Below, piece by piece: positions 33,334 to 42,062 of a stretch of 64,000 nucleotides of DNA. Source of the stretch: Pelomonas sp963422775 (lineage in GTDB: Bacteria > Pseudomonadota > Gammaproteobacteria > Burkholderiales > Burkholderiaceae_C); contig CAUJSJ030000037.1 of the NCBI GenBank assembly GCA_963422775.4, positions 233,357 to 297,356 on the forward strand, given 5' to 3'. The number at the start of each line of letters is the position of its first letter. Within the stretch, counting starts at the first letter, position 1. The notes under the pieces were generated by a model. It saw nothing but the letters and a program-made list of their open reading frames with translations. It was not told where the DNA came from and did not search any database. The position numbers were made by a program, and so were the translations under genes.

Positions 33334-36120
33334 TTACAGCGTCTTCAGCAGCGCCTGCACCCGGCCCTGCTGCGGCAGCTTCGGCCCCAGCTTGGCCAGC
33401 CCCTCCAGCTCGGTCTTGGCGGCCGCCTTGTCGCCCGACTGGATCAGGATCTCGGCAAGATTGAGGCGGTAGGCCGGCTGGTCGGGCTGGTCGTTGACGA
33501 GCTGACGCTGCTGGCTGACGGCCTTGCCGAATTCCTTCTCGTTGGCCAGCACGGTGGCATAGGTGTCGCGCAAGGCCGCGTAGTCGGGATTGAGCTTGAG
33601 GCCGCGCTCGGCCAGATCGCGCGCGCCGGCCTTGCCGGCCTTGCTGCGCAGCCAGGCAACGTTGTTGATGACGGGCAGCACGTCAGGGCCACGCTTGAGC
33701 AAAGCCTCATAGCGCGTCAGCGCCGGCTCCAACTCACCCTGGGCCAGCAGCACGTCGGCCACGGCACCGGCAAACGCGATGTCCTGGGGATGCGCAGCCT
33801 GCCATTGCGTCTCAAAGGCCAGCGCCTCGTCGCGCTTCTTGGCGGCCAGCAGCACCGAAAAGAGGCGCGGCGCGGCGTCTGCCGGGTCGCGCAGAGCCGT
33901 GGCCTTGCGCAACGTGGCGATCGCACTGTCCAGGTGCTGGCGGCTGGCCTCCACGTCTGCCTCTGCAATCAGGGCATAGGCTTCCTGCGGATACTTCTTC
34001 TGACGCTCTCGCAACGCGGCCAAGCCCTCTTCGGTGCGCCCCTGGCGCAGCGCCAGCTGAATCTGCAAACGTTGCGCGATCACCGATCCCGGCTCGGCCT
34101 CCAGCGCGCGCTTGACCTCACGCTCGGCACCCGCGAAGTCCTGTTCGAAATAGCGCAGCTGCGCCAGCCCCATCCAACCGCCGGCGCGCGTGGGCGCCAG
34201 CACGGTCAGGCGCGAATAGGTCTTCGCCGCCTGGGACTTGTCGCCCGACGCCAGCTGGGTGCGCGCCAGCCGCTCCAGCAGATCCGCGTTGGCCGGCAGG
34301 GCCACCGACCCCTCCTGCGCGGCCTGGGCCGCCTTGGCGGTCTTGCCCTGGCGCAGGTAGTGGTCGATCAGGGCCAGGCGCAGGGCAGCCTCGGTCGGCT
34401 CCTCGCGCACGCCAGCGGCCAGCACATCGGTAATACGGTCGGCCGACGCACCCGTCTGCGTCAGCAGCTCGGCCAGCGCGAGGCGGGCCTGCGGCGAATG
34501 CGGCTGGCTGGCAACGAAGCCCTCCAGGCGCTTGACCGCGGCCTCGTTGCGCCCGGCCTGGCTGTCCAGCGCCACCAGACCCAGCACGGCCGGCAGATAG
34601 CCGGCGTCAGCCTTCAGCGCCGCCTCGAAGGCTGACTGGGCGGCCGCGTTGTCCTTGCGGACCAGGTGGATGCGGCCCCGCAGGCCTTCGGGCACGGGGC
34701 TGCCCTGCATCTTGGGCGCGAGCTTGTCAATGGCGGCCAGCGCAGCAGGCAGCTCGTTGCGGCGCATCAGCGCGTTGACCAGCATCAGGTCATAGTTGCT
34801 GCCGCTGTCCTTGGCGGCGATGTCGCGCAGCTGGCTGATGGCCGCATCGGCCTTGGCGCGGCTGGCGCCGCCGGGCGCCGCGCCGTCGCGCGCGATGGCC
34901 GACAGCGCGAGCGCCGCGCCGGTCTTGGCATCGTCGGGGCGCAGCTTCGCGGCGGCGCTGAAGGCCTGGTCCGCCGCTTCGAAATTACCCTGCATCAGCT
35001 GGGCCCTGCCCGCCAGCAGCAGGGTCTCGACGTCGGCCTTGGCCGACTCCAGCACGGGGCGCAGCGTCTCCAGCGCCTTGGCTGGCGCGCGCCGCTGCAG
35101 CTGCAGGCCAGCGAACTGGCGGCGCAGCGCCAGGTCGTCAGGCGCCAGCTTCAGGGCCTGGTTCAGCAGGTTCTCCGCGTCGGCCAGCTCACCGAGCTGC
35201 TGGTGGGCACCCGAGGCCAGGCGCAGCAGCGGCAGGAAGTTGGGCATCAGCTTGAGCAGCGGCAATGCCAGCTCGCGGGACTTGGCAGCATCACCCTTGG
35301 CCAGCGCCAGCTGGGCCTGCAGGAAACGCCCCTGGGGCTTCTTGGCCAGCGCCGGCGGCATGTCATCGACGAGCTTGGCCGCGACATCGAGCTTCTGGCG
35401 GCCGAGGGCCAGGCGCAGCAGCAGGGAGCGCGCGTCGTAGGAACTCGGCTCCAGCACCAGCACGTCTGCCAGCAGCGGCTCGGCCTCTTCCATCTTGCCG
35501 CGCGACAGCAGCACCTCGGCCTTGAGCTGCAGGGCCTTGGCGGCCTTGGGGTTCTTCAGCAGCAGCTCGTCCAGCGCCGCGAGCGCCTCGTCGGCGAAGC
35601 CACTGGCCAGCTTGGTGCGCGCGCTGACGACGACGGCATCCTCCGAGTCCGGCTTGAGCTGCAGAGCCCGCACGGCCGCCGCCTTGGCCTCGGTCACATT
35701 GCCCTGGGCGAGATAGGACAGGGCCAGGTGCTGCTGCAGCGTCGACATGGCCGTCGGGTCGGCCAGGCTCTGGTCGCTGAACTCGGCGATCACCTTGCGC
35801 GACTGGCCCGACTGCAGCAGCGCCTGGGCCAGCAGCGGCGCCAGTTCGTCGCGCGGCGCGCCCAGCTCCCAGGCGCGGCGCAGCTCGATCTCGGCGCCGG
35901 CCAGGTCGCCGGCATCCAGCAGCGCCTTGCCCAGCAGGTGGCGGCCCTTGATGCTCTCGGGGTTCTGCTGAAGCAGGTTCTTCAGCTCGATGACGGCGCC
36001 GCCGACATCCTTTTGCTCCATGCGCTTTTGCGCGGCGGCGAGCAAATCCTGCTCGGAGCGTTGGCTGCAGGCCGCCAGAACAGCGAGCATGATCAGGGCG
36101 AGGGCACGGCGCGATTTCAT
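33334..36120 (-). CDS. prsT: PEP-CTERM system TPR-repeat lipoprotein PrsT
   Basis: A 928-aa lipoprotein (signal MKSRRALALIMLAVLAACSQ, Cys18) followed by more than 20 tetratricopeptide-type helical pairs to the C-terminus. Features such as AVIELKNLLQQNPES, GRHLLGKALLDAGDLAGAEIE and the ~900-residue length match PrsT of the XrtA/PEP-CTERM exopolysaccharide-linked system. It usually lies with exosortase and EPS genes, but here it stands alone between dadA and an Hsp70-like gene. A broken PEP-CTERM-like gene is found at 48 kb. It probably works in the periplasm on protein or polysaccharide export. Confidence 0.88.
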   Translation of the reverse strand: MKSRRALALIMLAVLAACSQRSEQDLLAAAQKRMEQKDVGGAVIELKNLLQQNPESIKGRHLLGKALLDAGDLAGAEIELRRAWELGAPRDELAPLLAQALLQSGQSRKVIAEFSDQSLADPTAMSTLQQHLALSYLAQGNVTEAKAAAVRALQLKPDSEDAVVVSARTKLASGFADEALAALDELLLKNPKAAKALQLKAEVLLSRGKMEEAEPLLADVLVLEPSSYDARSLLLRLALGRQKLDVAAKLVDDMPPALAKKPQGRFLQAQLALAKGDAAKSRELALPLLKLMPNFLPLLRLASGAHQQLGELADAENLLNQALKLAPDDLALRRQFAGLQLQRRAPAKALETLRPVLESAKADVETLLLAGRAQLMQGNFEAADQAFSAAAKLRPDDAKTGAALALSAIARDGAAPGGASRAKADAAISQLRDIAAKDSGSNYDLMLVNALMRRNELPAALAAIDKLAPKMQGSPVPEGLRGRIHLVRKDNAAAQSAFEAALKADAGYLPAVLGLVALDSQAGRNEAAVKRLEGFVASQPHSPQARLALAELLTQTGASADRITDVLAAGVREEPTEAALRLALIDHYLRQGKTAKAAQAAQEGSVALPANADLLERLARTQLASGDKSQAAKTYSRLTVLAPTRAGGWMGLAQLRYFEQDFAGAEREVKRALEAEPGSVIAQRLQIQLALRQGRTEEGLAALRERQKKYPQEAYALIAEADVEASRQHLDSAIATLRKATALRDPADAAPRLFSVLLAAKKRDEALAFETQWQAAHPQDIAFAGAVADVLLAQGELEPALTRYEALLKRGPDVLPVINNVAWLRSKAGKAGARDLAERGLKLNPDYAALRDTYATVLANEKEFGKAVSQQRQLVNDQPDQPAYRLNLAEILIQSGDKAAAKTELEGLAKLGPKLPQQGRVQALLKTL

Positions 36121-36200
36121 GGGGTCTCCTTGTCGGCGCGGATTGTGTTCCTAGAATCCGCGCCCTTTCTCAGGGCTGGCCCGAGGGCCAGCATTTCGTC

Positions 36201-37496
36201 ATGAATGCCTCAGTTCCTTTCTGCGCCATCGACTTCGGCACGTCGAATTCGGCGGTTGCCGTGCCGGATGCGACCGGCGGCATGCACCTCATCGAGCTGG
36301 AGCCCGGCCAGCGCACGATGCCGACCGCGGTCTTCTACTTCACCGAGGGTGCCCACGATGCCGATGGCCCGCCGCGCGCCTTCGGCCGCGCGGCCGTGAA
36401 GGCCTACGTCGATGGCCACGACGGCCGGCTGATGCGCTCGATGAAGAGCATCCTTGGCTCGCCCCTCATCGACCAGACCACCGACGTCGGCGGCGGCCGC
36501 GGTGCCAAGTACTCCGACATCGTCGCCGGCTACCTGAAGCGGCTGCGCCGCCTGGCCGGCGAGCCGGAGCGGGTCGTGCTCGGGCGACCGGTGTTCTTCG
36601 TCGACGGCGAGCCCGAGCGCGACGCGGCCGCGCAGGCCCAGCTGGCGGCCTGTGCCCGCGCGGTCGGCTTCAAGGAGGTGCAGTTCCAGTACGAGCCCAT
36701 CGCCGCGGCCTTCGACTTCGAGCAGCAGGCCACGCGTGAGCAGATCGTGCTGGTGGCCGACATCGGCGGCGGCACGAGCGACTTCTCCATCGTGCGCGTC
36801 GGCCCCGAGCGCATGGCACGCCTGGCCCGCCGCGACGACATCCTCGCCAGCCACGGCATCCACATCGCCGGCACCGACTTCGACCGCCACATCGAGCTGG
36901 CCGGCCTGCTGCAGGAATTCGGCTACCGGTCGACCGGCCCCGCGAAGCCTGGACAACCTGGCCGCGAGCTGCCCAGCGGCATCTACTTCGACCTGGCCAC
37001 GTGGCACCTCATCAACACCTGCTACGCGCCGCTGCGCGTGGCGGAGTGGCGCGGCATGAAGAGCTGGTTCAGCGACGTGCGCCAGCACGCGCGCCTGATG
37101 ACGGTGCTGGAGGAGCGCCTGGGCCACGAACTGGCCGCGCGCGCCGAAGCCGCCAAGATCGCCGTCTCAGGCGGCGCCGACACGACGGTGGACCTGAGCC
37201 ACGTCGAAACCGGCCTCGTGCTCCCGCTGAGCGAAAAGACGGCGGTGGACGCGCTGCGCGCCGACCTGGACCGCATCATCTCCACGGCCCACGAGACCGT
37301 GGCCCTGGCCGGCCTTGGCCCCAAGCAGATCGACGCCCTCTACTTCACCGGCGGCTCGACGGGCCTGCGCCTGCTGGTGGACGGCATGGCCGCCGGCTTC
37401 CCCACCGCGGCCCGGGTCAGCGGCGACCGCTTTGCTTCGGTCGCGACCGGCCTGGGCCTGCACGCCCGGCGGATTTTTGCGTCGGCTGTGGCTTGA
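36201..37496 (+). CDS. Hsp70-family chaperone-like ATPase (YegD type)
   Basis: A 431-aa protein made almost entirely of the Hsp70/actin ATPase domain, lacking the substrate-binding part of DnaK. ATP-binding motifs are present: AIDFGTSNSAVAV at 9-21, VADIGGGTSDFSIV near 188, and FTGGSTGLRLL near 384. Length and composition match E. coli YegD, whose role is unclear. The 3' end overlaps the convergent UPF0149 gene by 80 bp. The gene is divergent from prsT with an 80-bp gap. Confidence 0.88.
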   Translation: MNASVPFCAIDFGTSNSAVAVPDATGGMHLIELEPGQRTMPTAVFYFTEGAHDADGPPRAFGRAAVKAYVDGHDGRLMRSMKSILGSPLIDQTTDVGGGRGAKYSDIVAGYLKRLRRLAGEPERVVLGRPVFFVDGEPERDAAAQAQLAACARAVGFKEVQFQYEPIAAAFDFEQQATREQIVLVADIGGGTSDFSIVRVGPERMARLARRDDILASHGIHIAGTDFDRHIELAGLLQEFGYRSTGPAKPGQPGRELPSGIYFDLATWHLINTCYAPLRVAEWRGMKSWFSDVRQHARLMTVLEERLGHELAARAEAAKIAVSGGADTTVDLSHVETGLVLPLSEKTAVDALRADLDRIISTAHETVALAGLGPKQIDALYFTGGSTGLRLLVDGMAAGFPTAARVSGDRFASVATGLGLHARRIFASAVA

Positions 37497-38097
37497 GCGG
37501 GCGGGACACGTCCGCCAGCATCAGCACCGCGCTGACCAGGCCCTCGACCGCCTCTTCCAGGTCCGCGGGCGGCTCCAGCGCCTCTATCTCTTCGAGCAAG
37601 GTGTCGGCGTCCTCGAGATCGTCCGGGTCCAGGTGTAGGTAGATCGCGGCCAGCGGCTCCAGCAGCGGCTCCTCGGGCAGCTTCATCAGCGCGGGGTGCG
37701 CGTCCAGCGCATGCGCGAAACCAGCCACCCAGGGCAGCACGCTGTCACTGACGCTTTGGCTCGGGCTGGCGTCCTCGTCGAGCTCGAACACCCAGGGGTC
37801 GAACCACTGGCGGCCGATGATGGCGAGGTTGAGTTCCTTGTGGCGGCGGCGCAGCAGCGCGACAAGGTCGTCGTTGATGCGTTGTGGCAGGGGTCGGCCC
37901 TCGCTGTCCAACAGCGGCGGCAGCCAGCGTTCCAGCGGCACGGGTTCAGGCTGCAGCAGCACCCCGCAAAGGTAGCCGTCGGCCATGCTGACGTCCAGCG
38001 GCTCCAGCGGCGCGGGCAGTGCGTCAAGCAACGCCTGCAGGCGCTCCAGATCGGCTTCGGAGAAGGCTTCGGTGGGGCGGGGCGCGGGGTGGGGCAT
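37417..38097 (-). CDS. UPF0149 (YecA/YgfB-like) protein
   Basis: A 226-aa protein of the UPF0149 family. The family core includes MADGYLCGVLLQPEPVPLER near residues 38-57, then NDDLVALLRRRHKEL, FDPWVFELDED, VLPWVAGFAHALD and AIYLHLDPDDLED. The last ~25 residues are basic and low complexity, and lie wholly within the 80-bp overlap with the Hsp70-like gene on the other strand. There is no SEC-C metal motif as in YecA proper. The function is unknown. Confidence 0.8.
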   Translation of the reverse strand: MPHPAPRPTEAFSEADLERLQALLDALPAPLEPLDVSMADGYLCGVLLQPEPVPLERWLPPLLDSEGRPLPQRINDDLVALLRRRHKELNLAIIGRQWFDPWVFELDEDASPSQSVSDSVLPWVAGFAHALDAHPALMKLPEEPLLEPLAAIYLHLDPDDLEDADTLLEEIEALEPPADLEEAVEGLVSAVLMLADVSRPLKPQPTQKSAGRAGPGRSRPKQSGRR

Positions 38098-38149
38098 GGC
38101 GGGGATTATCGGCAGGCGCCGTAAATATTGCCCACCGCCGCGCGGGCCT

Positions 38150-38233
38150 GCAGCCTAAAGTGGATTCATCCCAACGACGCCCTCTCCCCAGAGGGCTTCA
38201 CGACCCGGCAGCCCGCTGACCGGGTCTTTTTTT
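38150..38233 (+). ncRNA. candidate small RNA with two hairpins
   Basis: Between two minus-strand genes, the plus strand carries a perfect 7-bp hairpin GCCCTCT-CCCC-AGAGGGC (38179-38196), then a strong Rho-independent terminator at 38202-38233. No plus-strand protein gene ends here, so the terminator needs its own transcript. A weak -10-like TAAAGT sits at 38156. The start is therefore uncertain (around 38165). This is a prediction from structure alone. Confidence 0.5.
38202..38233 (+). terminator. Rho-independent terminator
   Basis: GACCCGG (38202-38208) pairs with CCGGGTC (38220-38226), followed directly by seven T (38227-38233). This is the clearest intrinsic terminator in the window. It is oriented on the plus strand and would end the candidate small RNA. 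Confidence 0.85.
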
Positions 38234-38277
38234 GCGCGCGTCATGCGGGGCGTCATGCGGGGGTGCCACGCAGGCGG

Positions 38278-39264
38278 CTAGGCCGCCAGGCTGAGGCGGT
38301 CTCGCCCTGCGTGCTTGGCGATGTAGAGCGCTTCATCCGCCGCCTGCAGCAGCGCTTGTGCACTCAGGTAGGGATGGGCCGGGCTCACAGCGGCAAGGCC
38401 GACGCTCAGCGTCAGGCTGCCATGGCCGTCGGGCAGCCGCAGCGCGCGCAACTCGTCGCGCAGTGACTCCAGCACGCCCTGGGCCTCGGCCATGCCGAAA
38501 CCGGGCAGCAGGGCAACGAACTCCTCGCCACCCAGCCGGGCGACGAGGTCGGTGTCGCGCTTGAAGCGCTCGCCCAGCAGCGACGCGACACGCTGCAGCG
38601 CCGCATCACCAGCGGCCGTGCCGTGGGCGAGGTTGAACTGCTTGAACTGGTCCAGATCCAGCACGGCCACGGCCAGCAGGCCGCGCAGGCGCTGGGCGCG
38701 CTTGAACTCGCGGCGCAGGGCTTCGTCGAAGGCGCGCTGGTTGGCGATGCCGGTCAGCGCGTCGGTGCGCGCCAGGCTGGCCAGTTCGCGCTGGTTGGCC
38801 TCCAGCGCGGCATGCGCCTCCTGCAGCTGGTGGCGCTGCTGGGCCAGTTCGCGCCGCAGCTCGCGGGCGTCCTGGTCCTGCTGCCACAGCGAGCCGCGGG
38901 CGCGCAGCATGGCGTGGCCGATGCGGTCCAGCTCGACGGTGAGCCCAGCGGTCGGCACGGCGGCCTCGGGCGTCAGCGGCACGGGCGCCGACTCCATCGC
39001 CTCACAGCCGGCGGCGAGCTGGCGCAGCGGCCGCAGCAGCAGGGCCTCGATGAGCATGAGCTGGGCGGCACTGAGCAGCAGCACCAGCCACGCCGTGCGG
39101 GCCAGGCCCTCGGCAGGCGACTCGTAGCCGCCCAGGCTCCACTCGAAAGCGGCGACGATGAGGGCCGTCAGCAGCGGCACCGCCAGCGTCAGCCGCAGCC
39201 GCAACGAACCCAGGCGACGCGGGCTCACGTGGCTCAGGGGTTCGGCGAGGGAATCGGTGCTCAT
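38278..39264 (-). CDS. membrane diguanylate cyclase (GGDEF)
   Basis: A 328-aa c-di-GMP synthase. Two N-terminal membrane helices (LRLTLAVPLLTALIVAAFEW and AWLVLLLSAAQLMLIEALLL) are followed by a short linker and a coiled coil rich in Gln/Arg (QQDQDARELRRELAQQRHQL). The GGDEF domain begins at TDALTGIANQRAF and has the active-site RLGGEEFVALLPG. The product-inhibition I-site RxxD is present as RDTD, five residues before GGEEF. The domain looks catalytically intact and feedback controlled. The stop is just after the candidate RNA terminator on the other strand. Confidence 0.92.
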   Translation of the reverse strand: MSTDSLAEPLSHVSPRRLGSLRLRLTLAVPLLTALIVAAFEWSLGGYESPAEGLARTAWLVLLLSAAQLMLIEALLLRPLRQLAAGCEAMESAPVPLTPEAAVPTAGLTVELDRIGHAMLRARGSLWQQDQDARELRRELAQQRHQLQEAHAALEANQRELASLARTDALTGIANQRAFDEALRREFKRAQRLRGLLAVAVLDLDQFKQFNLAHGTAAGDAALQRVASLLGERFKRDTDLVARLGGEEFVALLPGFGMAEAQGVLESLRDELRALRLPDGHGSLTLSVGLAAVSPAHPYLSAQALLQAADEALYIAKHAGRDRLSLAA

Positions 39265-39356
39265 CGTTGAGGCGGACTGCGGAACAAATTGTCACGGTCG
39301 CAGCCCGCCCTGTGCAGGCTGTTGTCTCGGGGTTTGTCAGGGGGCAGTCACTCGAC

Positions 39357-40235
39357 TCAATAGGGCACCTGGTCCGAGGGGTACTTCCAGAAGTCCTTGA
39401 GCAGATAGTTCATCGGCAGGTTCAACGCCGTGTTCTTGGGCGGGATGGGCTTCATGAACCAGCGCTCGTAGATCGCGTGCGCCTCGTGGCTGGCGATGAG
39501 GCGCTTCATCTCCTCGTCGACGATGGCCTTGAGCTCGGCATCGCCCTTGGGCAGCACGATGGACAGGGGCTCGATGGTCAGGAACTTGCCGACGACGCGG
39601 AACTTGGCGGCGTCGGAGCGGCCGGCAACGATGCCGTACAGCAGCACGTCGTCCATGACGAAGCCGTCGGCCTGCCCAGCCGCCAGCATCTCCATGGCCT
39701 TGGCATGGTCCGGCGCCTCGACGATATGGATGCGCAGCCCGCGCTCGTTGTTGGCCTGGGTGATGGACTTCAGCGGCGTCGTGCCCTTGCTGGACACCAG
39801 CGTCTTGCCCTCGAGCTGCGCCAGTTCGGTGATGCCGCTGTCGGCTCTGACGAGGTAGCGCGCACCCGTGATGTAGTGGGGCACGGTGAAGGCCACCTTC
39901 TCGCGGCGCTCGGCGTTGTTGGTCGTCGAGCCGCATTCCAGGTCGGCCCTGCCATCGACCACCATCTGGATGCGGTTGGCCGGCGTCACCAGCAGGAACT
40001 GCGGGTTCAGCGTGTTCATCTTCAGCTTCCTGCGCACGGCCTCCGCGATCTTCAGGCACAGGTCCACCGCGTAGCCGACCGGGCGGCCATCGGGCATGAG
40101 ATAACTGAAGGGCACGGAGGACTCGCGGTGCGCGAGCACGATGCGGCCGCTGGCATGGATGCGCTCCAGTGCCGGGCCGGCAGCAGCAGGCGCCGCGAAG
40201 CCGAAGGCGAGCAGCAGGAACAGCAGGGTTTTCAT
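39357..40235 (-). CDS. amino acid ABC transporter substrate-binding protein
   Basis: Periplasmic family 3 solute-binding protein of 292 aa with a signal peptide (MKTLLFLLLAFGFAAPAAAG). The body follows the GltI/glutamate-aspartate pattern: ESSVPFSYLMPDGRPVGYAV, the ligand-binding ECGSTTNNAERREKVAFT, and LPMNYLLKDFWKYPSDQVPY at the end. No permease or ATPase gene is adjacent, so it is an orphan that may serve a transporter encoded elsewhere. It is divergent from the beta-barrel-like gene. Confidence 0.88.
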   Translation of the reverse strand: MKTLLFLLLAFGFAAPAAAGPALERIHASGRIVLAHRESSVPFSYLMPDGRPVGYAVDLCLKIAEAVRRKLKMNTLNPQFLLVTPANRIQMVVDGRADLECGSTTNNAERREKVAFTVPHYITGARYLVRADSGITELAQLEGKTLVSSKGTTPLKSITQANNERGLRIHIVEAPDHAKAMEMLAAGQADGFVMDDVLLYGIVAGRSDAAKFRVVGKFLTIEPLSIVLPKGDAELKAIVDEEMKRLIASHEAHAIYERWFMKPIPPKNTALNLPMNYLLKDFWKYPSDQVPY

Positions 40236-40273
40236 AACCGGACCATTGTGATTCAGCGCCCTAGAGTGCGTTC

Positions 40274-40984
40274 ATGCGAAGAAGCTGTTGCTCGATGCTC
40301 GCGGCACTGGTCGGCCCGGCAGCAGCCGATCCGGGCTACTACATCGTCACGCCCTACGACCAGGCCGGCCGCCTCGGCGCGGAGCTGCGCTACTGGACCG
40401 TGAAGGCGCCCGACGAGAAGGCCGTGCTTTGGCCAGAGCTGGGCCTGAGCTGGGGCGTCAACACCCGCTGGACGACACGGCTGCTGGCCAGCTGGGAGGG
40501 CGAAACCCTGCGCGGGTCCAAGCTGGCGACCTGGAACTGGATCAACGAGGTCATGCTGACCCAGGGCGAGAAGCCCTACGACCTGGCCCTGCACGCCCAG
40601 CTCGTGCGCAACCGCGAGGACCGCAGCAACGCGCTGGAGCTGGGGCCTCTCTGGCAGACCGACCTCGGCCGCCTGAAGCTGAACGCGAGCGCCTTCTGGG
40701 AATACGACAGCGCCAAGCACGACACGCGGCTCAAGCTGCAGTGGCGCGGCGTCTGGCGCGCGGTGCCGGGCTGGCGGGTCGGCGTCGAGGGCTTCAGCGA
40801 GGTCGGGCAGTGGAACGACTGGGCACCGCGGGCGCGCCAGTCCCACCGCGCCGGCCCGGCCCTGCTGGCCACCCTGTGGGACGAGGGGCCCGACACCGTG
40901 ACGCTGAACGCGGCCTATCTGTTCGGCAAGACCTACGGCAGCCGCGGCGACATGTTCACGATGCAGCTGCAGTGGTTGCACTGA
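40274..40984 (+). CDS. exported protein, probable outer-membrane beta-barrel
   Basis: A 236-aa protein of unknown function. It has a short signal-like N-terminus (CSMLAALVGPAAAD) and no internal membrane helix. The rest alternates hydrophobic and polar residues in strands rich in Trp/Tyr (AELRYWTVKAPDE, WGVNTRWTTRLLASWEG, LNASAFWEYDSAKHD, RVGVEGFSEVGQWNDW), and ends in FTMQLQWLH. This pattern suits an outer-membrane barrel. The last 29 bp overlap the convergent diguanylate cyclase gene. Confidence 0.65.
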   Translation: MRRSCCSMLAALVGPAAADPGYYIVTPYDQAGRLGAELRYWTVKAPDEKAVLWPELGLSWGVNTRWTTRLLASWEGETLRGSKLATWNWINEVMLTQGEKPYDLALHAQLVRNREDRSNALELGPLWQTDLGRLKLNASAFWEYDSAKHDTRLKLQWRGVWRAVPGWRVGVEGFSEVGQWNDWAPRARQSHRAGPALLATLWDEGPDTVTLNAAYLFGKTYGSRGDMFTMQLQWLH

Positions 40985-42062
40985 GCTCGTCGTCGCCGTT
41001 GGCCACGGTGCGGTTGCGCCCCGCCCGCTTGGCCTCGTAGACGGCCCGGTCGGCCGCCGACAGCAGATCGGCAAAGCTCGTCGCGCCGGCCGGCAGCATG
41101 GCCAGGCCGACCGACAGCGTGGCCGACACGGTGCCGCCGTCCGGCGTCACGAAGGGCGCCTCCTGCACCATCAGCCGGATGCGCTCGGCCACCTCGCGGG
41201 CGCCGGCCAGGTCGGTGCGCGGCAGCAGCACGACGAACTCCTCGCCACCGTAGCGCGCAGCCAGGTCACCGGTGCGCAGGGAGCGCAGGATCAGCCCCCC
41301 GACCTGGCGCAGCACCTCGTCGCCAGCCGGGTGGCCGTGGCGGTCGTTGATGGCCTTGAAGTGGTCGATGTCCAGGAACAGGCAGGCCAGCGGGTAGCGG
41401 TGGCGCACCGCCTGACTGAACTCGATGAGGCTGCGGTGGTCGAAGTAGCGGCGGTTGTGCACGCCGGTCAGGCCGTCGGTCATGCCGGCACGGCGCAGGC
41501 GCTCGCGGTTGAGCATGCTCTCGATGGCGATGGCCCCGATGGCCGCCAGGCGGTCCAGGAACTTGGTGCCCGAGGCCGCGTCGTAGCGCTCGGAGTCGCG
41601 CGAGCCCAGGTGCAGGCTGCCGATCAGCAGGCCCTGGCGGATCAGCGGCAGCAAGGCCGCCGAGCGCACGCCGGACTCGGGCGCGAAGGCCTGGGTGAGC
41701 AGACCCTGGTCGGGGCCCGGCCCGATGAGGCGGGTCACGCGCGCGGCGCCGAACAGTGCCTTCAGCGGGCCGTGGCCGTCCAGCAGCCGGGGCGCCTTGA
41801 TCATCGGCAGCGCCGGCAGCGCGCGGCGCAGCTCCTCGTCGGGGTCCAGCAGCCACAGCTCGGCCGCGTCCAGGCCGAAGTCGTCGCGGCAGTCGACCAG
41901 CAGCAGGTTGACCAGCTCCTCCATCGACGTCACCGCCATCAGCCGGCGCTCCAGCGCGTCGAAGCGGTCCAGCTTGCGCTCGTTGGCCGTGGCGGCGTCG
42001 AGCAGCGACTGCAGCTGGCGGCGCAGCTCCTGGACTTGGTCTTGGGGGGTGGCGGCGGTCAT
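40956..42062 (-). CDS. diguanylate cyclase with DUF484/GAF-like sensor
   Basis: A 368-aa cytoplasmic protein. The N-terminus has a coiled coil (VQELRRQLQSLLDAATANER) and a DUF484/GAF-like sensory region (~20-190, with AELWLLDPDEELRRALPALP and LLIGSLHLGSRDSERYDA). The GGDEF domain starts at TDGLTGVHNRRYFDHR and contains ARYGGEEFVVLLPR. The I-site RTGD lies five residues before it. The enzyme looks active and product inhibited. It is the last gene of the murA-led operon; its ATG overlaps the stop of the pseudouridine synthase gene. Confidence 0.92.
   Translation of the reverse strand: MTAATPQDQVQELRRQLQSLLDAATANERKLDRFDALERRLMAVTSMEELVNLLLVDCRDDFGLDAAELWLLDPDEELRRALPALPMIKAPRLLDGHGPLKALFGAARVTRLIGPGPDQGLLTQAFAPESGVRSAALLPLIRQGLLIGSLHLGSRDSERYDAASGTKFLDRLAAIGAIAIESMLNRERLRRAGMTDGLTGVHNRRYFDHRSLIEFSQAVRHRYPLACLFLDIDHFKAINDRHGHPAGDEVLRQVGGLILRSLRTGDLAARYGGEEFVVLLPRTDLAGAREVAERIRLMVQEAPFVTPDGGTVSATLSVGLAMLPAGATSFADLLSAADRAVYEAKRAGRNRTVANGDDELSATTAAAS

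Noticed and set aside
34666..36204. Open frame of about 512 codons on the plus strand
   Set aside because: It mirrors the TPR repeats of prsT; the repeated Gln/Leu/Gly pattern comes from the antisense of the Ala/Leu repeats.
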